Source: Trema orientale (taxonomy: Eukaryota > Streptophyta > Magnoliopsida > Rosales > Cannabaceae). Taken from it: a stretch of DNA of 64,000 nucleotides. The translations under genes and the position numbers were made by a program. How positions within the stretch are numbered: the first letter of the stretch is position 1; the number at the start of each line of letters is the position of its first letter. A model generated the notes under the pieces. That model made no database searches. It had not been told where the DNA came from and saw only the letters and a program-made list of their open reading frames with translations. The stretch covers positions 161,878 to 225,877 of the forward strand of contig JXTC01000464.1 of NCBI GenBank assembly GCA_002914845.1. The letters are read 5' to 3'. Shown here in pieces: positions 1 to 12,190 of this stretch.

Positions 1-376
1 AGAAAGATGAGTTTCATGTTTGCTAAATTATAAGACGCGATAATCCTCCTCATAAGACTACATCCAAAGCCTTATATATCAATGTGTGATATATATATAT
101 ATAAAAGCACGAATTCAGCAGTTTTTTTTTTTTTTTTTGGTGGGAAAACATCTAAATTTATTTGGAAAAGTAATAGTTTTAAAAGTTTATTTAGAAACAC
201 ACCACTTTCTACCAATTGATGAATATTTGAGGTAACTAGTAAGGTTATTCATTTAAAATCTAAATTTATCAAAAATACCTGAGATAACCAATCCAGTATT
301 TTTAAATGCATTAGGCCATTTGATATTTTTCAATTTTTTAGAATTTGGACGGATTTTTGTAAGAACCCATTGGAAG

Positions 377-616
377 CAGGGGCGGAATCAGAAATTTAAT
401 CCAGATGAGGTAAAAGTCAAATATGTTTCAATTGTAGGAATGCATATAACTTCTAGATTCGAGGGGCATACTCAAAATTTTACAAATTTAAGAGGACAGA
501 GATTAAATTTAAATGAGACAAAGATTAATTTTTGAAAAAATTCATATACTATTTACAAGAAAAATAAAATTTAAAGGGGTAATTGCCCGCTCTGAGCCAA
601 TGTAGCTCCGCTCTTG
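377..616. mobile_element. hAT-type MITE
   Basis: The left end reads CAGGGGCGGAATCAG and the right end, reverse-complemented, begins CAAGAGCGGAGCTACA, giving imperfect terminal inverted repeats of the familiar CAGGGGCGGA type. The element is flanked by an 8-base target duplication, ATTGGAAG at 369-376 and ATTCGAAG at 617-624, with one mismatch. An 8-base duplication and these ends fit the hAT superfamily. No transposase is encoded in the 240 bases, so it is non-autonomous. Confidence 0.7.
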
Positions 617-966
617 ATTCGAAGTAAGTTTAGCTATCAACCAAGTTAAGTCTAATCCAACTTTGTTAATAGTATAGTTATTTTTTTTTTTTTTTTTTTG
701 GGTCCTAAAAGGTTACATATTACCGAAAATAATTACACTCACGTCACATAAGCTAAAAAATAAAAATCAATGAAAAATTTCCTAATTTAGCTAAGCCATT
801 TTTATAATTTTAACGATTAATTGTTTATTTTAGAATAAACAATCAATCACTACTCAAAATTTAGTCGAAAAAAAAAAAATCATTTTTGTCAATTTATCTA
901 ATTGCAGGGGTACTTGTGTCATGTTTTTATTTTTTAAGAGTGTTGGTGTAAATACCTTTATTCATG

Positions 967-1138
967 GGGGATGGCTAAGGTAGAGGTGTCCCTACGTAGG
1001 GTCATGCTTTAATTATCGTTAGCTGGGAATCTATGGGGAATAACGAGAATCTGTGGAGAATCTATTTATATACAGATTCCCATCTAACGGTGAATAGACA
1101 GGGCCCTACGTAGGGGCGTCCCTACTGTAGACGCGCCC
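967..1138. mobile_element. Mutator-like MITE, family M, copy 1 (172 bp)
   Basis: The 172-base element has inverted ends (left GGGGATGGCTAAGGTAGAGG, right ending TAGACGCGCCC). Inside each end is a near-palindromic CCCTACGTAGGG block. It is flanked by a perfect 9-base target duplication TTATTCATG at 958-966 and 1139-1147. A 9-base duplication is the Mutator signature. Copies of the same family lie at 29367-29517 and 34652-34823. Confidence 0.85.
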
Positions 1139-1251
1139 TTATTCATGACCTGTTAAGTAATATACATTTTTTTCTTCCAAAAAAAATTCCAAAAAGAGAA
1201 AAAAAGGAGTGAAAAGATGATAGACCAAAGTTAGGGTGTCCTATAGCCAAA

Positions 1252-1360
1252 TATAAAAGGAGGCTTTTAAAAGCCAAAACCCTAGCATCGAGATCTTCTT
1301 AGACGCCGCGCAGCTCCCCCTCCAGACCTTCTGTTTCGGCCCCGTACTCTGCTCCCACTG
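1252..1360 (+). promoter_or_regulatory. RPL22 core promoter and leader exon
   Basis: A TATAAAA box lies at 1252-1258. About 20 bases further on is a telo-box, AAACCCTAG at 1277-1285, which is typical of plant ribosomal protein promoters. A pyrimidine-rich leader follows and ends at a consensus donor (CACTG|GTAAAC, intron from 1361). I infer that transcription starts around 1280-1290 and that 1361-2149 is a leader intron, with its acceptor just before 2150. Confidence 0.6.
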
Positions 1361-1378
1361 GTAAACACCTCTCACCCA

Positions 1379-1458
1379 CCCCCCCCCCCCCCCCCACCCC
1401 CCCCCCCCCCCCCCCCCCACCCCCTTTTTCCGCCCCCCCCCTCTCCCCCCCCAGTTAA

Positions 1459-1492
<34 letters not shown>
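1379..1492. repeat. Poly-C tract in RPL22 leader intron
   Basis: About 115 bases are almost pure C, with scattered A and T and a short AGTTAAAA interruption at about 1453-1460. The tract sits 20 bases inside the inferred first intron of RPL22. On the minus strand it is an uninterrupted G-rich tract that could form quadruplex structures. It could also be a sequencing or assembly artefact, because homopolymers this long are poorly resolved. Confidence 0.8.
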
Positions 1493-1493
<1 letters not shown>

Positions 1494-2160
1494 TCTCTAT
1501 CTATTTATTCTTCTATGTTTAGGTTTTGATACCTGCTTATGCTTTAGTTCGTTTCTTTGAAAATGGGGAAGTGAAAAATAATATCTGGGTTTTCTTTTTC
1601 CTAATAAAAATGGGGTTGTGATTTTATGTGGGTTTTCTGTAGTCTTTATTTTCTTCTGAAAAACTAAGTAAACAACGAGAGAAAAGGTATCCAATATATT
1701 GTTTCTATTGACTTATTATCGTATTAATGCAATTTTTTTTTTATTAATGTCAATATTGAAATAACCTGAAGCATTCATTTCTATTACGAACGATTTGATT
1801 TCTTGGCCAAGGTCATGGTGAACCACTCCAGGGTTAAATTTTAAAGATGCCCAGATAGTAAAAATTGAAACCCACTTCAGATTTTTATTTTCCTGTATTT
1901 TCGTAGTAGCCAAACTCTCAGAAAAGAATTTATCTTATTATTCAAATGCTTTTTCTGATAGTTGGTTGTGTTAATTGAACGTGTCTTTTTAGATGTAGGT
2001 TTGGACGTATGTTGTGTATGGATGCATTCTTATACGTAAATACAACAGAGGGACACATACCTCTATAATTTTATAAGATTACAGATTGGGTTTAGTTGGT
2101 TCGCTCTTTGGTGCTCTTAAATGAACGATTTTAGCTTCTTTGAGTGCAGAACAACGAAAG

Positions 2161-3096
<936 letters not shown>

Positions 3097-4194
3097 ACAC
3101 CTCTGTAATATTTTATTTGTCAGAACTTAATTTTCTTGTTTCCAGAAATTCCCTCCTTTTAGTTTTGCCAATGTGATGGTGCGTTTATTGAAACTAATTA
3201 TGCTTCACAATTTTGTTTATTAAGCTAGAGATTTTAAAATATTTCTGTTGTTGGATGAGAATATATTAGCATATGTTTGATCACGAATTGGATTCAACTT
3301 TGTTTTTCATTCTGCGAAGTTCTGGTTGCTTGCGTTATAACAAATAAGGCTGTTAGTTTGATATGCCAAATCGAATCATCTTACTGCGTTCAATGTTAAA
3401 CAGCGACTTGTAACATTAATGGTATTATAACACACCCTCGATTGTACTATAAATTACAGGTTAGGGGTATTTGTGTTAATGGTTTGCAGAGATAACAACA
3501 GAAATTAACTACTGTATTGTAGTGTTTTTCACTGGTGTATGGCGACATCGAGTGATTTATTGAGCCAATGTTTTCAATTTTGCATGTAGAGCTGAAATTT
3601 GGTCTCTTGGTAATCAATGAAAGATGCGTCCCATCTCTCAGCCTCCGTTTGTCAAATTGTCATTTCACGAGGGATTCGAACACAAGGAAGCTTGAATTAA
3701 GCCCATCCCAGCGGGGTTAAACGATTATAGTTACTTCGGAAAATAATCACTTATTGTTTGAAACTAAGAATAATTCTAAATTTAAGAGGTAGACTGTAGC
3801 ATGCTAATCGTTAATTATACTTTCCCTGTTCGAAACTAAGAATAATTCTAAACTTAAAAGGTAGACTGTAGCTTGCTAATCGTTAATTATACTTTCCCTG
3901 TGCGAGTTGATTAGATGATCAATCGTGGTTTATAATTTTCCTGCGAAAATATAATGCAACATTAATCGTGGTGGTTTTTTTTTTTTTTTTTAATTATATA
4001 AATTTATGTGAGATAAAATGATCTAGTCAGTTACAAGCACAAGAATTTTATTGTGAAAATTACTCAATTACGCGCCTAGTTATCCAACTCACTGTCTTGG
4101 CATGAGCCTTCTAACTATCCGTTGGTTATGCCTAATTAAAGACACTCTTCTTCACCTGACAATGCCAATTACCAAATTCACTGTGCATATTTCT
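3097..4194. other. Spacer between RPL22 and KCS genes
   Basis: The first 100-200 bases are the RPL22 3' untranslated region. A two-copy 72-base tandem duplication lies at 3760-3903 and is listed separately. Otherwise I see no coding potential. Confidence 0.5.
3760..3903. repeat. 72-bp tandem duplication
   Basis: Two adjacent units both start GAAACTAAGAATAATTCTAAA and end at TTATACTTTCCCTGT. They differ at only a few positions (for example AGCATGC against AGCTTGC), so the duplication is recent. Confidence 0.85.
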
Positions 4195-4203
4195 ATATAT
4201 AGT
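4195..4203 (+). promoter_or_regulatory. Probable TATA box of KCS gene
   Basis: TATATATAG lies about 70 bases upstream of the KCS start codon, which leaves a short leader of about 40 bases. No other core element is obvious. Confidence 0.45.
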
Positions 4204-4269
4204 TACCAACCATAGTGAATTTCAACACGACGAGCCACCAAAGATAGCGAGATCTCAATCCAACTTGAC

Positions 4270-5613
4270 ATGGAGCTTTTTCTTGCCAATATCCTACTAG
4301 TCCTTGGCCATTTGAAGATTCTTGCAGCCACCCTCACCATAGCCACAGCAATATATCTCTTCTACAGATCAAAACACATATATCTCATTGACTTCATCTG
4401 TTATCGTCCCCCTGATACTCACCGAGTTCCTACATCTAGTTTCATAGAACATATAGAAAGATTAGGCAGATTCAACAGTGAGACCGTGGAGTTCCAGACT
4501 AGGGTCTTGGAAAGATCAGGTATTGGAAGCGAAAGCTACTTCCCAACTGGTATCCGTAAGATCCCAAATGATCAGACCCTTAGTTCAGCAGTAGAAGAAG
4601 TTGAAATGGTGCTCTTTTCAGTAGCACAAAGCCTCTTCTCCAAGCACCAAGTTGACCCAAAAAGCATTGACATTCTCATTACGAATTGTAGCCTCGTTTG
4701 CCCGACTCCCTCGTTAGCTTCCATGATCATCAACAAGTTTGGTTTGAGAAGCAATGTAAAGAGCTTCAACCTCTCTGGCATGGGATGCAGTGCCGGACTA
4801 TTATCAGTTTCTTTGGCTAAAGACCTCCTCAAAGTCAATGACGACTCTCTGGCTTTGATTCTTAGTATGGAATCTGTTTGTTCAAATATCTACAATGGAA
4901 AAGTCAAGTCCATGTTGCTTGCCAATTGTTTGTTTAGGATGGGTGGTGCCGCGGTCTTGCTTTCAAATCGAAAAAGCGACAAAAGGGTAGCCAAATATGA
5001 ACTCAAACACTTGGTTAGAAGCCATATTGGTGCCACGGATAGTTATTACAAGTGTGTAATCCAGGAGCCAGACAAGGATGGATTTACTGGGATTAACTTG
5101 TCAAGATCACTCACGCAAGTAGCTGGGGAAGCCTTGAGAGTTAATGTGTCTACGCTTGCTGTATTGGTACTACCTTATTCAGAGCAAATCAAGTACATTT
5201 TAGCAATCGTTTCGAGGAAAATTTGGCCCCCAGCAAGAAAAAAAGGTACCTACGTACCAGATTTTACGAAGGCATTTGAGCATTTTTGCATTCATTCTGG
5301 TGGGAAATCAGTAATCGAAACAGTGAAGGAGAAGCTGGAGCTGAGAGAACAGGACGTTGAAGCCTCAAAGATGACACTCTACAAGTTTGGGAATACATCT
5401 TCAGCTTCAGTTTGGTATTCACTTAGTTATCTTGAGGCCAAAGGAAGAGTAAAGAGAGGGGACAGGGTTTGGCAGTTGGCTTTTGGGAGTGGACTCAAAT
5501 GTAACAGTGCAGTTTGGAAGAGCATCAATAAGCTTGACCTGAAGAGTCCCAATGTCTGGTCTGATTGGATCCACCAGTATCCGGTTAAGGTTCCCGATGT
5601 GATGGACCACTGA
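4270..5613 (+). CDS. 3-ketoacyl-CoA synthase (KCS, FAE1-type condensing enzyme)
   Basis: KCS catalyses the first, chain-length-setting step of very-long-chain fatty acid elongation in the endoplasmic reticulum: it condenses malonyl-CoA with an acyl-CoA. The gene is intronless and gives 447 residues, at the short end for the family. A hydrophobic N-terminal segment (about residues 5-31) is the membrane anchor. The FAE1/CUT1 domain follows, then the ACP-synthase-III-like C-terminal domain. The catalytic triad is intact: Cys173 in NLSGMGCSAG, His342 in FCIHSGG and Asn375 in FGNTSSAS, with the same His-Asn spacing (33) as known for Arabidopsis FAE1. Other hallmarks are NCSLVCPTPSL, MLLANCLFRMGG and GSGLKCNSAVW. 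It seems closest to the shorter KCS7-like members, but that is from memory. Some normally constant spots differ (TLAVLVLP where LGPLVLP is usual; HSGGK for HAGGR), so substrate range or activity may differ. Confidence 0.95.
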   Translation: MELFLANILLVLGHLKILAATLTIATAIYLFYRSKHIYLIDFICYRPPDTHRVPTSSFIEHIERLGRFNSETVEFQTRVLERSGIGSESYFPTGIRKIPNDQTLSSAVEEVEMVLFSVAQSLFSKHQVDPKSIDILITNCSLVCPTPSLASMIINKFGLRSNVKSFNLSGMGCSAGLLSVSLAKDLLKVNDDSLALILSMESVCSNIYNGKVKSMLLANCLFRMGGAAVLLSNRKSDKRVAKYELKHLVRSHIGATDSYYKCVIQEPDKDGFTGINLSRSLTQVAGEALRVNVSTLAVLVLPYSEQIKYILAIVSRKIWPPARKKGTYVPDFTKAFEHFCIHSGGKSVIETVKEKLELREQDVEASKMTLYKFGNTSSASVWYSLSYLEAKGRVKRGDRVWQLAFGSGLKCNSAVWKSINKLDLKSPNVWSDWIHQYPVKVPDVMDH

Positions 5614-8600
5614 AGTGAATTAATTCATCAGAATAGTATGTTCTTTCTGGGATAAGAATTGGCTGTGAAATTTGAGCAACTGATAGTAGACTTTGCTAAT
5701 GTTTCCTCAGTCACATTCTAGAAATTTGTCTTTGCAATGTCATATAGTTTCTACTTCTTGGTGCATTTTAATAAAACATTCACAACTTAACAAGAAACTG
5801 AGGTTCGTTTGGTATTCATTTAGAAAGCAATCGTATGATTTTTGTTTTTAAAGAACAAAGAAAAAGAAAAACAGGGGAGAGCCTAAAGAACTGCAGTTTG
5901 ACAGTTTATAGTTTTGAGTTCTGATTTAAAATGAGTTTTGAAACCAATATTCAAAACCAGACTGTCAAAATCCAATTCCTGAAGCTCTCTGTTTATTGTT
6001 CTTTTAGCCCACCCAATAAATAAATAAATAATAATAACAATAATAATGACAACGGTCATAACACTAGTTTCAAAACAAATAACAAAGCAGCCTTAAACAT
6101 CTATTCACACTAATCTTTATTTCTTTGCACCTTTTTTTTCCTGCAGCTTTAGCATTTATCTTTCTCTGCTCCATGGCAAAAACTCGGTTGTACTTTCGTC
6201 AAAAACATCTAATATATATACATGTACTTAAGAGGTCTTGAAAGCAAAACTTGCTTCTGTATTTTTTCCATTTCAATGAAGCTGCCATTAATAAGCACAA
6301 CAGAGATACATTGCTTTCCAAATCTTAACAAGTCATTTAAAGCGGAAGCAAATGATTCTCTTAACACTACAACTCTGCCACCCCATTAATTTGGTAGAAG
6401 GAGATGGTCACATCTACGTATGAAGACATCAAAAGAGATTTCTTTGCATCCCCAACTTAATTAATTCATAATCCGAGTGTTATTTATTAGTAAGTAACAA
6501 CAAAAATTAGTAAGTAAAGATGTGAGTAGCAATTTTATTTCGATACGAATATGCGTATCGAATAATTCTACCAGGCACTTGTGGTGCTAATGTATCATAT
6601 ATTAATAAAGTTGTTGAAGATGCATGAACTACGCATAAATATACAAATGTGTGGTACTAAATACTACCCGTGGTATATAGGCATTTTAACATTTTTCCTC
6701 TGCAGACAGGGTTAACGAGCCTCTAACCTAGAGCAATAACTTGCTACCTTGCCCTGCCATGTGGACCAACCAGGATAGCTGGTAGAACATATCTGGCACG
6801 TGACATAATGGTTGTAATATATATTTTTTCCGAACCTCGAGAGATGTGCATTGCGTGTGGAAACTCCTCTTTATATATTCGTTTTCCCTTCTCCCTCGCT
6901 AGATTTTTAAGGCATTGCTTGCAATTTAAGGTTCATCTTCAATGTGGCAGTAAGTAGCAGCAGCATCAGCATCAGCAGCCACAGTTCTGCCTTTCTTTTT
7001 TTCTTGTCTCCCTTCCTCACTTCAATTTCCAACACCCCTGTAACCTCTAATTTCCTCCTATATCAGAAGTTAAAAAACCTTTACAATAATTAAGAAGAAA
7101 GAAAAAACTTTCATAATAATTAAAAGGGTAAACTGCAAAAATAATACAATAAATTTTGAGTGTTCTGTAATTTACACTTTAAAATTTGGACTCTGCAAGA
7201 TAATACTATAAGTTTAAGAATTTATGAAAATTAATACCATATACTGACTCTTTAATCTGTTTTAGTAACCAAAAAAGACTCTTTAATCAATTTTAGTAAC
7301 CAAAAAATAAAAATATTCTTCATTAAATCGAGATTAGTTTTTATTATTTTTTCTAATTTTGAGAATATTATTATTTTTTATAAGTTAAAGTTATTCCTAA
7401 AGTCAACTTAAAATATTTAATTTTAGAAATTTTTATTCTCAGAAAATTTTTTTTACTAAGTTCAAAATTTCAGAATTTAAATTATAGAATACCAAAATTT
7501 AGTGCTGTTTTTTTTAGTATAAAAAAGAAAAGAAAGAAAAGAAGAAAAGGGTCACACCTAGCTAGGCAGCTAGGCAGAGAGTCCCCCACCTTCTAAGGTA
7601 TAGGCTCAATTTTCAAGTACCACTAGCTTGGATCAACCTTACGCCATCTGGGTCAGGACTCGGGTTTTAAACCCTCTGTATTTTGCCTCACCAGCTCGCT
7701 CTCGCTCAGTCAGCCTATAATGCATGCTCCGTACTATACCGGAGAGAAAATTGCAAACTCAGCTCTCAAGTACACTTTTGCATCATTTTTATTGGTCAAA
7801 CCAAGTGGACTGTACACTTTTATTTTTTTATTTTATTTTTTATTTGCATTGCAGTAAAAATATGTCTCCTAATTTCTCAAGCAAAATATTGTTTGTTGGA
7901 CTAAGTTCTTTTATTTTATTTTATCTTTTCGGTGTTCCAATTGTGGAAGGATTTCTAGATTTTGAACTCCTTCAAGAGCTTCCCTTGCAAATCAGAAATT
8001 TTTACGAACTTTGAACACCATGAATTTATTTTATGGTGGCTTTATCTTATTCTAAATGGTTTTGCTCTGCACATCTGGTCTTGATATATATGCTCAGTTT
8101 AATTACCCCAGTTATTAACAAAGGTGTCAATGAGACTACAAGTCAAAGCTAAGTCTTGTAGAAAAATTGGAGGAGCTACAAGGATCATTTAGGTGAAAAT
8201 GTAAAGACCAAGAAGTCGAATAAGTTCAAAATTAACAAGTTCATGTTGGCCTCAAGAATGTGGTTATAACAAATCAACACTGTTTCCAACTAATGGGGTA
8301 TATAAGAGCTACAGTAAAGTTGGGTGAGAAGTAGGTTCTCATCATCAAGCTATCACCTATAGTCCGTATATCCTTTGTTTTTCTTTGGTTCCTTACAAGA
8401 AGTACATCTACATGTCACTTACACAAATACACACACACACACATAATATATGGATATATGTAATGAGCAGCGAGACCATTTTCTCATGCCCGTTTGAGCA
8501 GAGAGAGAGAGAGACCAAAGAGTATATATAATGTGAAATAAGATAGCAACAAGAATAGCGTTGCCTAAAATTTATGATTGAACTTACAAAACTCGAACTG

Positions 8601-8620
8601 TGTTACCTTGTGATACTCCA
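5614..8620. other. Spacer between KCS gene and MIR164
   Basis: The KCS 3' untranslated region is followed by AT-rich DNA with simple repeats, for example AATA repeats at 6016-6045 and a CA run near 8430. The open frames at 7683-8014 start within low-complexity sequence and match no family I recognise. I see no gene here. Confidence 0.5.
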
Positions 8621-8624
8621 AAAA

Positions 8625-8755
8625 AGAAGGTGAGAAACTCGTGTTGGAGAAGGGGAGCACGTGCAAACACTACTACTTGGAATGAAGTACTTGAGTTTGT
8701 AGCTAGCTCAGTTGCACGTGCCCTGCTTCTCCAGCAAGAGCCACTCGCCCATGCC
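8625..8755 (-). ncRNA. MIR164: MIR164 precursor hairpin
   Basis: On the minus strand positions 8733-8713 carry the 21-nt mature miR164 (it begins TGGAGAAGCAGG and ends CACGTGCA). After a loop of about 50 bases, positions 8663-8643 carry the star strand (CACGTGCTCCCC... ending CTCCAAC). The two arms pair almost perfectly. The mature strand is on the 5' arm, as is known for miR164. In plants miR164 guides cleavage of NAC-domain transcription factor mRNAs (CUC1/CUC2, NAC1, ORE1), controlling organ boundaries, lateral roots and leaf ageing. The hairpin limits given are approximate. A 97-codon open frame at 8600-8893 on the opposite strand is accidental and is created by the hairpin arms. The minus-strand promoter is listed separately. 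Confidence 0.95.
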
Positions 8756-8825
8756 CTTCTATCTTCACACCAGTACTCCATAACTAAGCTGAGAATGCAT
8801 GAAGAAAAAATGAAGAAGCCCATGC

Positions 8826-8848
8826 ATTTATATACAAGTTTTCGTATT

Positions 8849-8883
<35 letters not shown>

Positions 8884-8886
8884 GAA
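8826..8886 (-). promoter_or_regulatory. Probable MIR164 core promoter: TATA box and GA/CT repeat
   Basis: Read on the minus strand, TATATAAATGCATG sits at about 8833-8820, roughly 90-100 bases upstream of the mature miR164. A (CT)n microsatellite, seen as GAGA on the plus strand at about 8847-8882, lies just upstream of it. TATA boxes at this distance are usual for plant MIR genes; CT-rich tracts near the start are common. The transcription start is inferred at about 8800. Confidence 0.6.
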
Positions 8887-8889
8887 AAG

Positions 8890-11283
8890 ATAGACAGAGA
8901 AAGACAGACAGAGAAAGAGTTAAAGAGTAGATTGAGTCTTGAAGTGGGCATTCTTTAAATACACCCACTAGAAGATGAAACACGAAGCAAGCAATCAAAG
9001 CAATCAAAGCGATTGCAAAAATTGTTTCTGTTTCCTGTCAAGAAAAAGCCATGACCATCTTAATCAATTTTCAACTTAGGAAAAGGTAAATAAATTAAGA
9101 CCAACTGAGAATTTTGAAAAATAAGTCAATACAATTGCCACTCTCTGAATGAGTGGTATACACTCACTCATGATATAGCTCAATTTTGAAGCGAGTGTAT
9201 ACACACACATATGTGGAAAGTGAGTGTGGCATATGGAGGAGGTCATAGCATGGCAAACTAGATTTGACCCTGAATTTGACACAGGATACAGTGAATCTTA
9301 TTCTTACCGTTCTGATCAATTCTTGATAAATAGCACAATATATACATATATTACGTATGTATAGGTCAGTTTTGTGAGATACTTCCCTGCCGCCATATAT
9401 ATATATATACTTTCCTTTTGCTTTCTCTCTTCTCTACTTGTTTTCCACTTCTTAGTTCACCTCACAGATTCGAATCTGCTGATAAGCTTGTCTTGAAGCT
9501 TGTTTCCTTTACTGTCAAATGCATAAGAGAAACTTTTAATTATCTTATCCATTAAGATGTTATTAGGTTCTCATAATAGTAATAATAAAATAAACCCTGA
9601 AAAGTTCACACATACTCTCATCGACTTTCTACCACTAGCTACTAAAGGGTACCCCTAATTATTTAATGAAAACAAATTATGTTATCTCTGAATTAGAAAT
9701 CAGGAAAAAGTACATGTATGATCTTATATATATATATATATATGAGCTATTATAGTCAAAGGGGAACAAAGTGAGCATGAATTATCATGATTCAAAGCTA
9801 TTAGTTTTCGTTGCTGAAAAAGAGAACACGTGTCTTAACTTTAAGTGACCAAAATCTAAGCTCCCTTAATTTCACAACTTCCCATATAAAAGTTCCAACG
9901 CCCATTAATCACATGAGCTAAAAATTTAAAGTGAAGACTACAATTAAGCACCAAAGTGAGTAAAACACATTATAAATTTATAAGGGAGTGATCAACATGT
10001 TTTGACTTTGAGTCTTTGACCAAATAACTGATGTCATGAGAGGGGAATAGGTCCCCGTGGTGAAGGAGACACTTGATAGGTCTATGTATAGATGAACAAA
10101 TGGGTGCAAACGCAACTGCATGACGATGGTGATGCAGTAGACAGAATCAGAAAGTTTGAAAGAAATTGCAGGTTGCGTGTGTTGCATAATGTAGGCAAAG
10201 TGTTTGATAAAAAGAGTGAGTGAAAGAGTATGTGTAGGGAGTTCCAAGGTGGATATGATTCCCTATCACTGCTACACCGTCTTTTACCTCTTTCACCATT
10301 CACCCCCCATGGTTTATGGTGACCCTCTCAGTCTCAGTCCTCTGATTTATTTTTTATTTTTATTTTTGCGCCCAGCACATTTCTCACGTCACTTTTTGAG
10401 TGGTTTTGGTGTTGTGATAGTCTATCCATTTTTCCTAGATTTTCTTTACGCAGCACTTCTCTCAGTGTTCAGTTGAACTTGTACTCGTAATTCACCAAAT
10501 ATGAATTTTAGTGTTGCACTGTACTGTTCTATGCTCAATTGACAATATATGCTATCTTTTGGTATTTTCAAAATATTTTAATCGGTAATGCTACACAAAA
10601 TTGTGTGGTATGTGGTCCGTTTATCACCAAAAAAAAAAGAGAAAAAAAAAGGTGGTATGTGGTCCCACTTTGAGCTTATATAGAAGTCGATGGGATTGCA
10701 TGGATGAATTAAATTTATGCTACATCATTTTCTGTGGCATTGTGGTTTGGAATCTCCTGAAAAATCTCCTTAAAAATTACTACAATTTCTATCATAAAAT
10801 TGGCGTTTTTAGTATTATTCATATATGTTAGCAATAATACTAAATATACGTAACGTGAGGATAAATGTTGTTATTGGTATATTATACTTTCTGAGAGCGA
10901 TAATAAACACTAATAAGTTAGTTTAGGTGTTAAGTTGATCGTCCATCTCGACAAGATATTGGGTTGGAATGAGTCCAATTGTGGTGGTCGGGGTGTATAC
11001 TTAAAAATAAAACATTTTCTTTTTAAAAAAAAACAAAAAACAAAAAGCTAATTTGAAAAATAAAAGTGAAAATTCTGTTAAATAGTTTGAGAATTATCGT
11101 GAGACAAAGATGAGCGTCTCAAGATAAGCTTCTTCATCTTTATTACTATTTTATTCTTATTTAGGGTAACATCGGCTTATCCAATAAATATCATATGATT
11201 ATATATTACTAGGATACAAACATTAAAATTATAAATCACAAGATACTGTGCTTACGGAAATAGATTATATGAGTTGATCATCT
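8890..11283. other. AT-rich spacer upstream of MIR164
   Basis: The first 1-2 kb is the likely MIR164 upstream region. There are TA runs at about 9395-9408 and 9726-9742. None of the short open frames (for example 9978-10476) resembles a known protein. I see nothing else. Confidence 0.5.
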
Positions 11284-11292
11284 TTTATACTT

Positions 11293-11989
11293 GGGTTAAT
11301 GGCACTATTGGTCCCTAACCTATTATCATTTTGTCATATTGGTCCTCAATTTTATTTTTTTTAAGTACTAAACGTTTCTCTTTTTGATACTATTGGTCTT
11401 TTGGAATATTCCATCTAAGATTCCGTTAAAATTCATTTGAATGAGAAAAATTTTGCACCATTGATCTAAATTTTTCAATTGTTTAACAATTTGATCCATA
11501 TTTTTTTTTTTGTATTCATATTTCTGATTAACAATATTACATCTGCTAATCTTTTGGAAAATTAAAATTCTAAAAATTAACTTTTCAAAAGATTGACAGA
11601 TGCAATTACATAAAGAAATGAACATTTAATGGAAAACTATAAAACTTTTCAGGCTTATTTGCTGCAAATAGTAACTATTCATAATTACATGAACATTTAA
11701 TAGATATAGTAAATTTTCAGTCAAATATGACTTGTATAAAAGCATGTATGTGAAATTTTAAATACAAAAAAAATTAGGGATCAAATTCTTAAACAATTGA
11801 AAAATCGAAATTAATGGTGCAAAATTTATCTCATTCAAATAAATTTTAACAGAATCTTGGATAGAATATGTCAAAATAACCAATGGTGCCAAAAAGAGAA
11901 ACGTTTAGTACTTAGATGCCACAAAAAATAAGTTGAGGACCAATATGCCAAAATAATAATAGATTGGGGACCGATGGCGCCATTAACCC
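11293..11989. mobile_element. Foldback element with ~230-bp inverted arms (Mutator-like)
   Basis: The left arm begins GGGTTAATGGCACTATTGGT and the right arm ends with its complement (GGCGCCATTAACCC). Homology runs through AAGTACTAAACGTTTCTC, TTCATTTGAATGAGA and CAATTGTTTAA, about 230 bases per arm. Flanking 9-mers TTTATACTT (11284-11292) and TTTATCCTT (11990-11998) match at 8 of 9 positions, which fits a Mutator-type target duplication. No protein is encoded. The arms have diverged, so the insertion is old. Confidence 0.75.
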
Positions 11990-12087
11990 TTTATCCTTTA
12001 AGCACTAAGTATGTAGCAAAAGAGTACTAGATATTTGAAAAATGAGAGTTAAAATTTTGTTAAATATAGGAATTGACTTGAAAGAGT

Positions 12088-12102
12088 NNNNNNNNNNNNN
12101 NN
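12088..12102. other. Assembly gap (15 N)
   Basis: Fifteen undetermined bases lie between the foldback element and the LINE fragment. The real gap length is unknown. Confidence 0.95.
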
Positions 12103-12190
12103 TTTTAGCAAACCTTAATAGTAGGAGAGAAACATTTTTCAAAAGAATAAGAATCAACAAAACTTAAAACTAAGCTTCACAATCCAGTCA

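Larger units (their letters stand above)
1..1251. other. Upstream spacer of RPL22
   Basis: This is AT-rich spacer with homopolymer T runs near 121-139 and 680-700. It holds two short non-autonomous transposons listed separately, at 377-616 and 967-1138. I see no coding exon here; the short open frame at 320-535 lies mostly inside the first MITE. Confidence 0.6.

Noticed and set aside
3655..3725. GATTCGAAC-like motif as a tRNA T-arm
   Set aside because: No acceptor, D or anticodon stems could be placed around it.
8600..8893. A 97-codon plus-strand open frame
   Set aside because: It is formed by the two arms of the MIR164 hairpin plus a GA microsatellite, and it matches no protein family.
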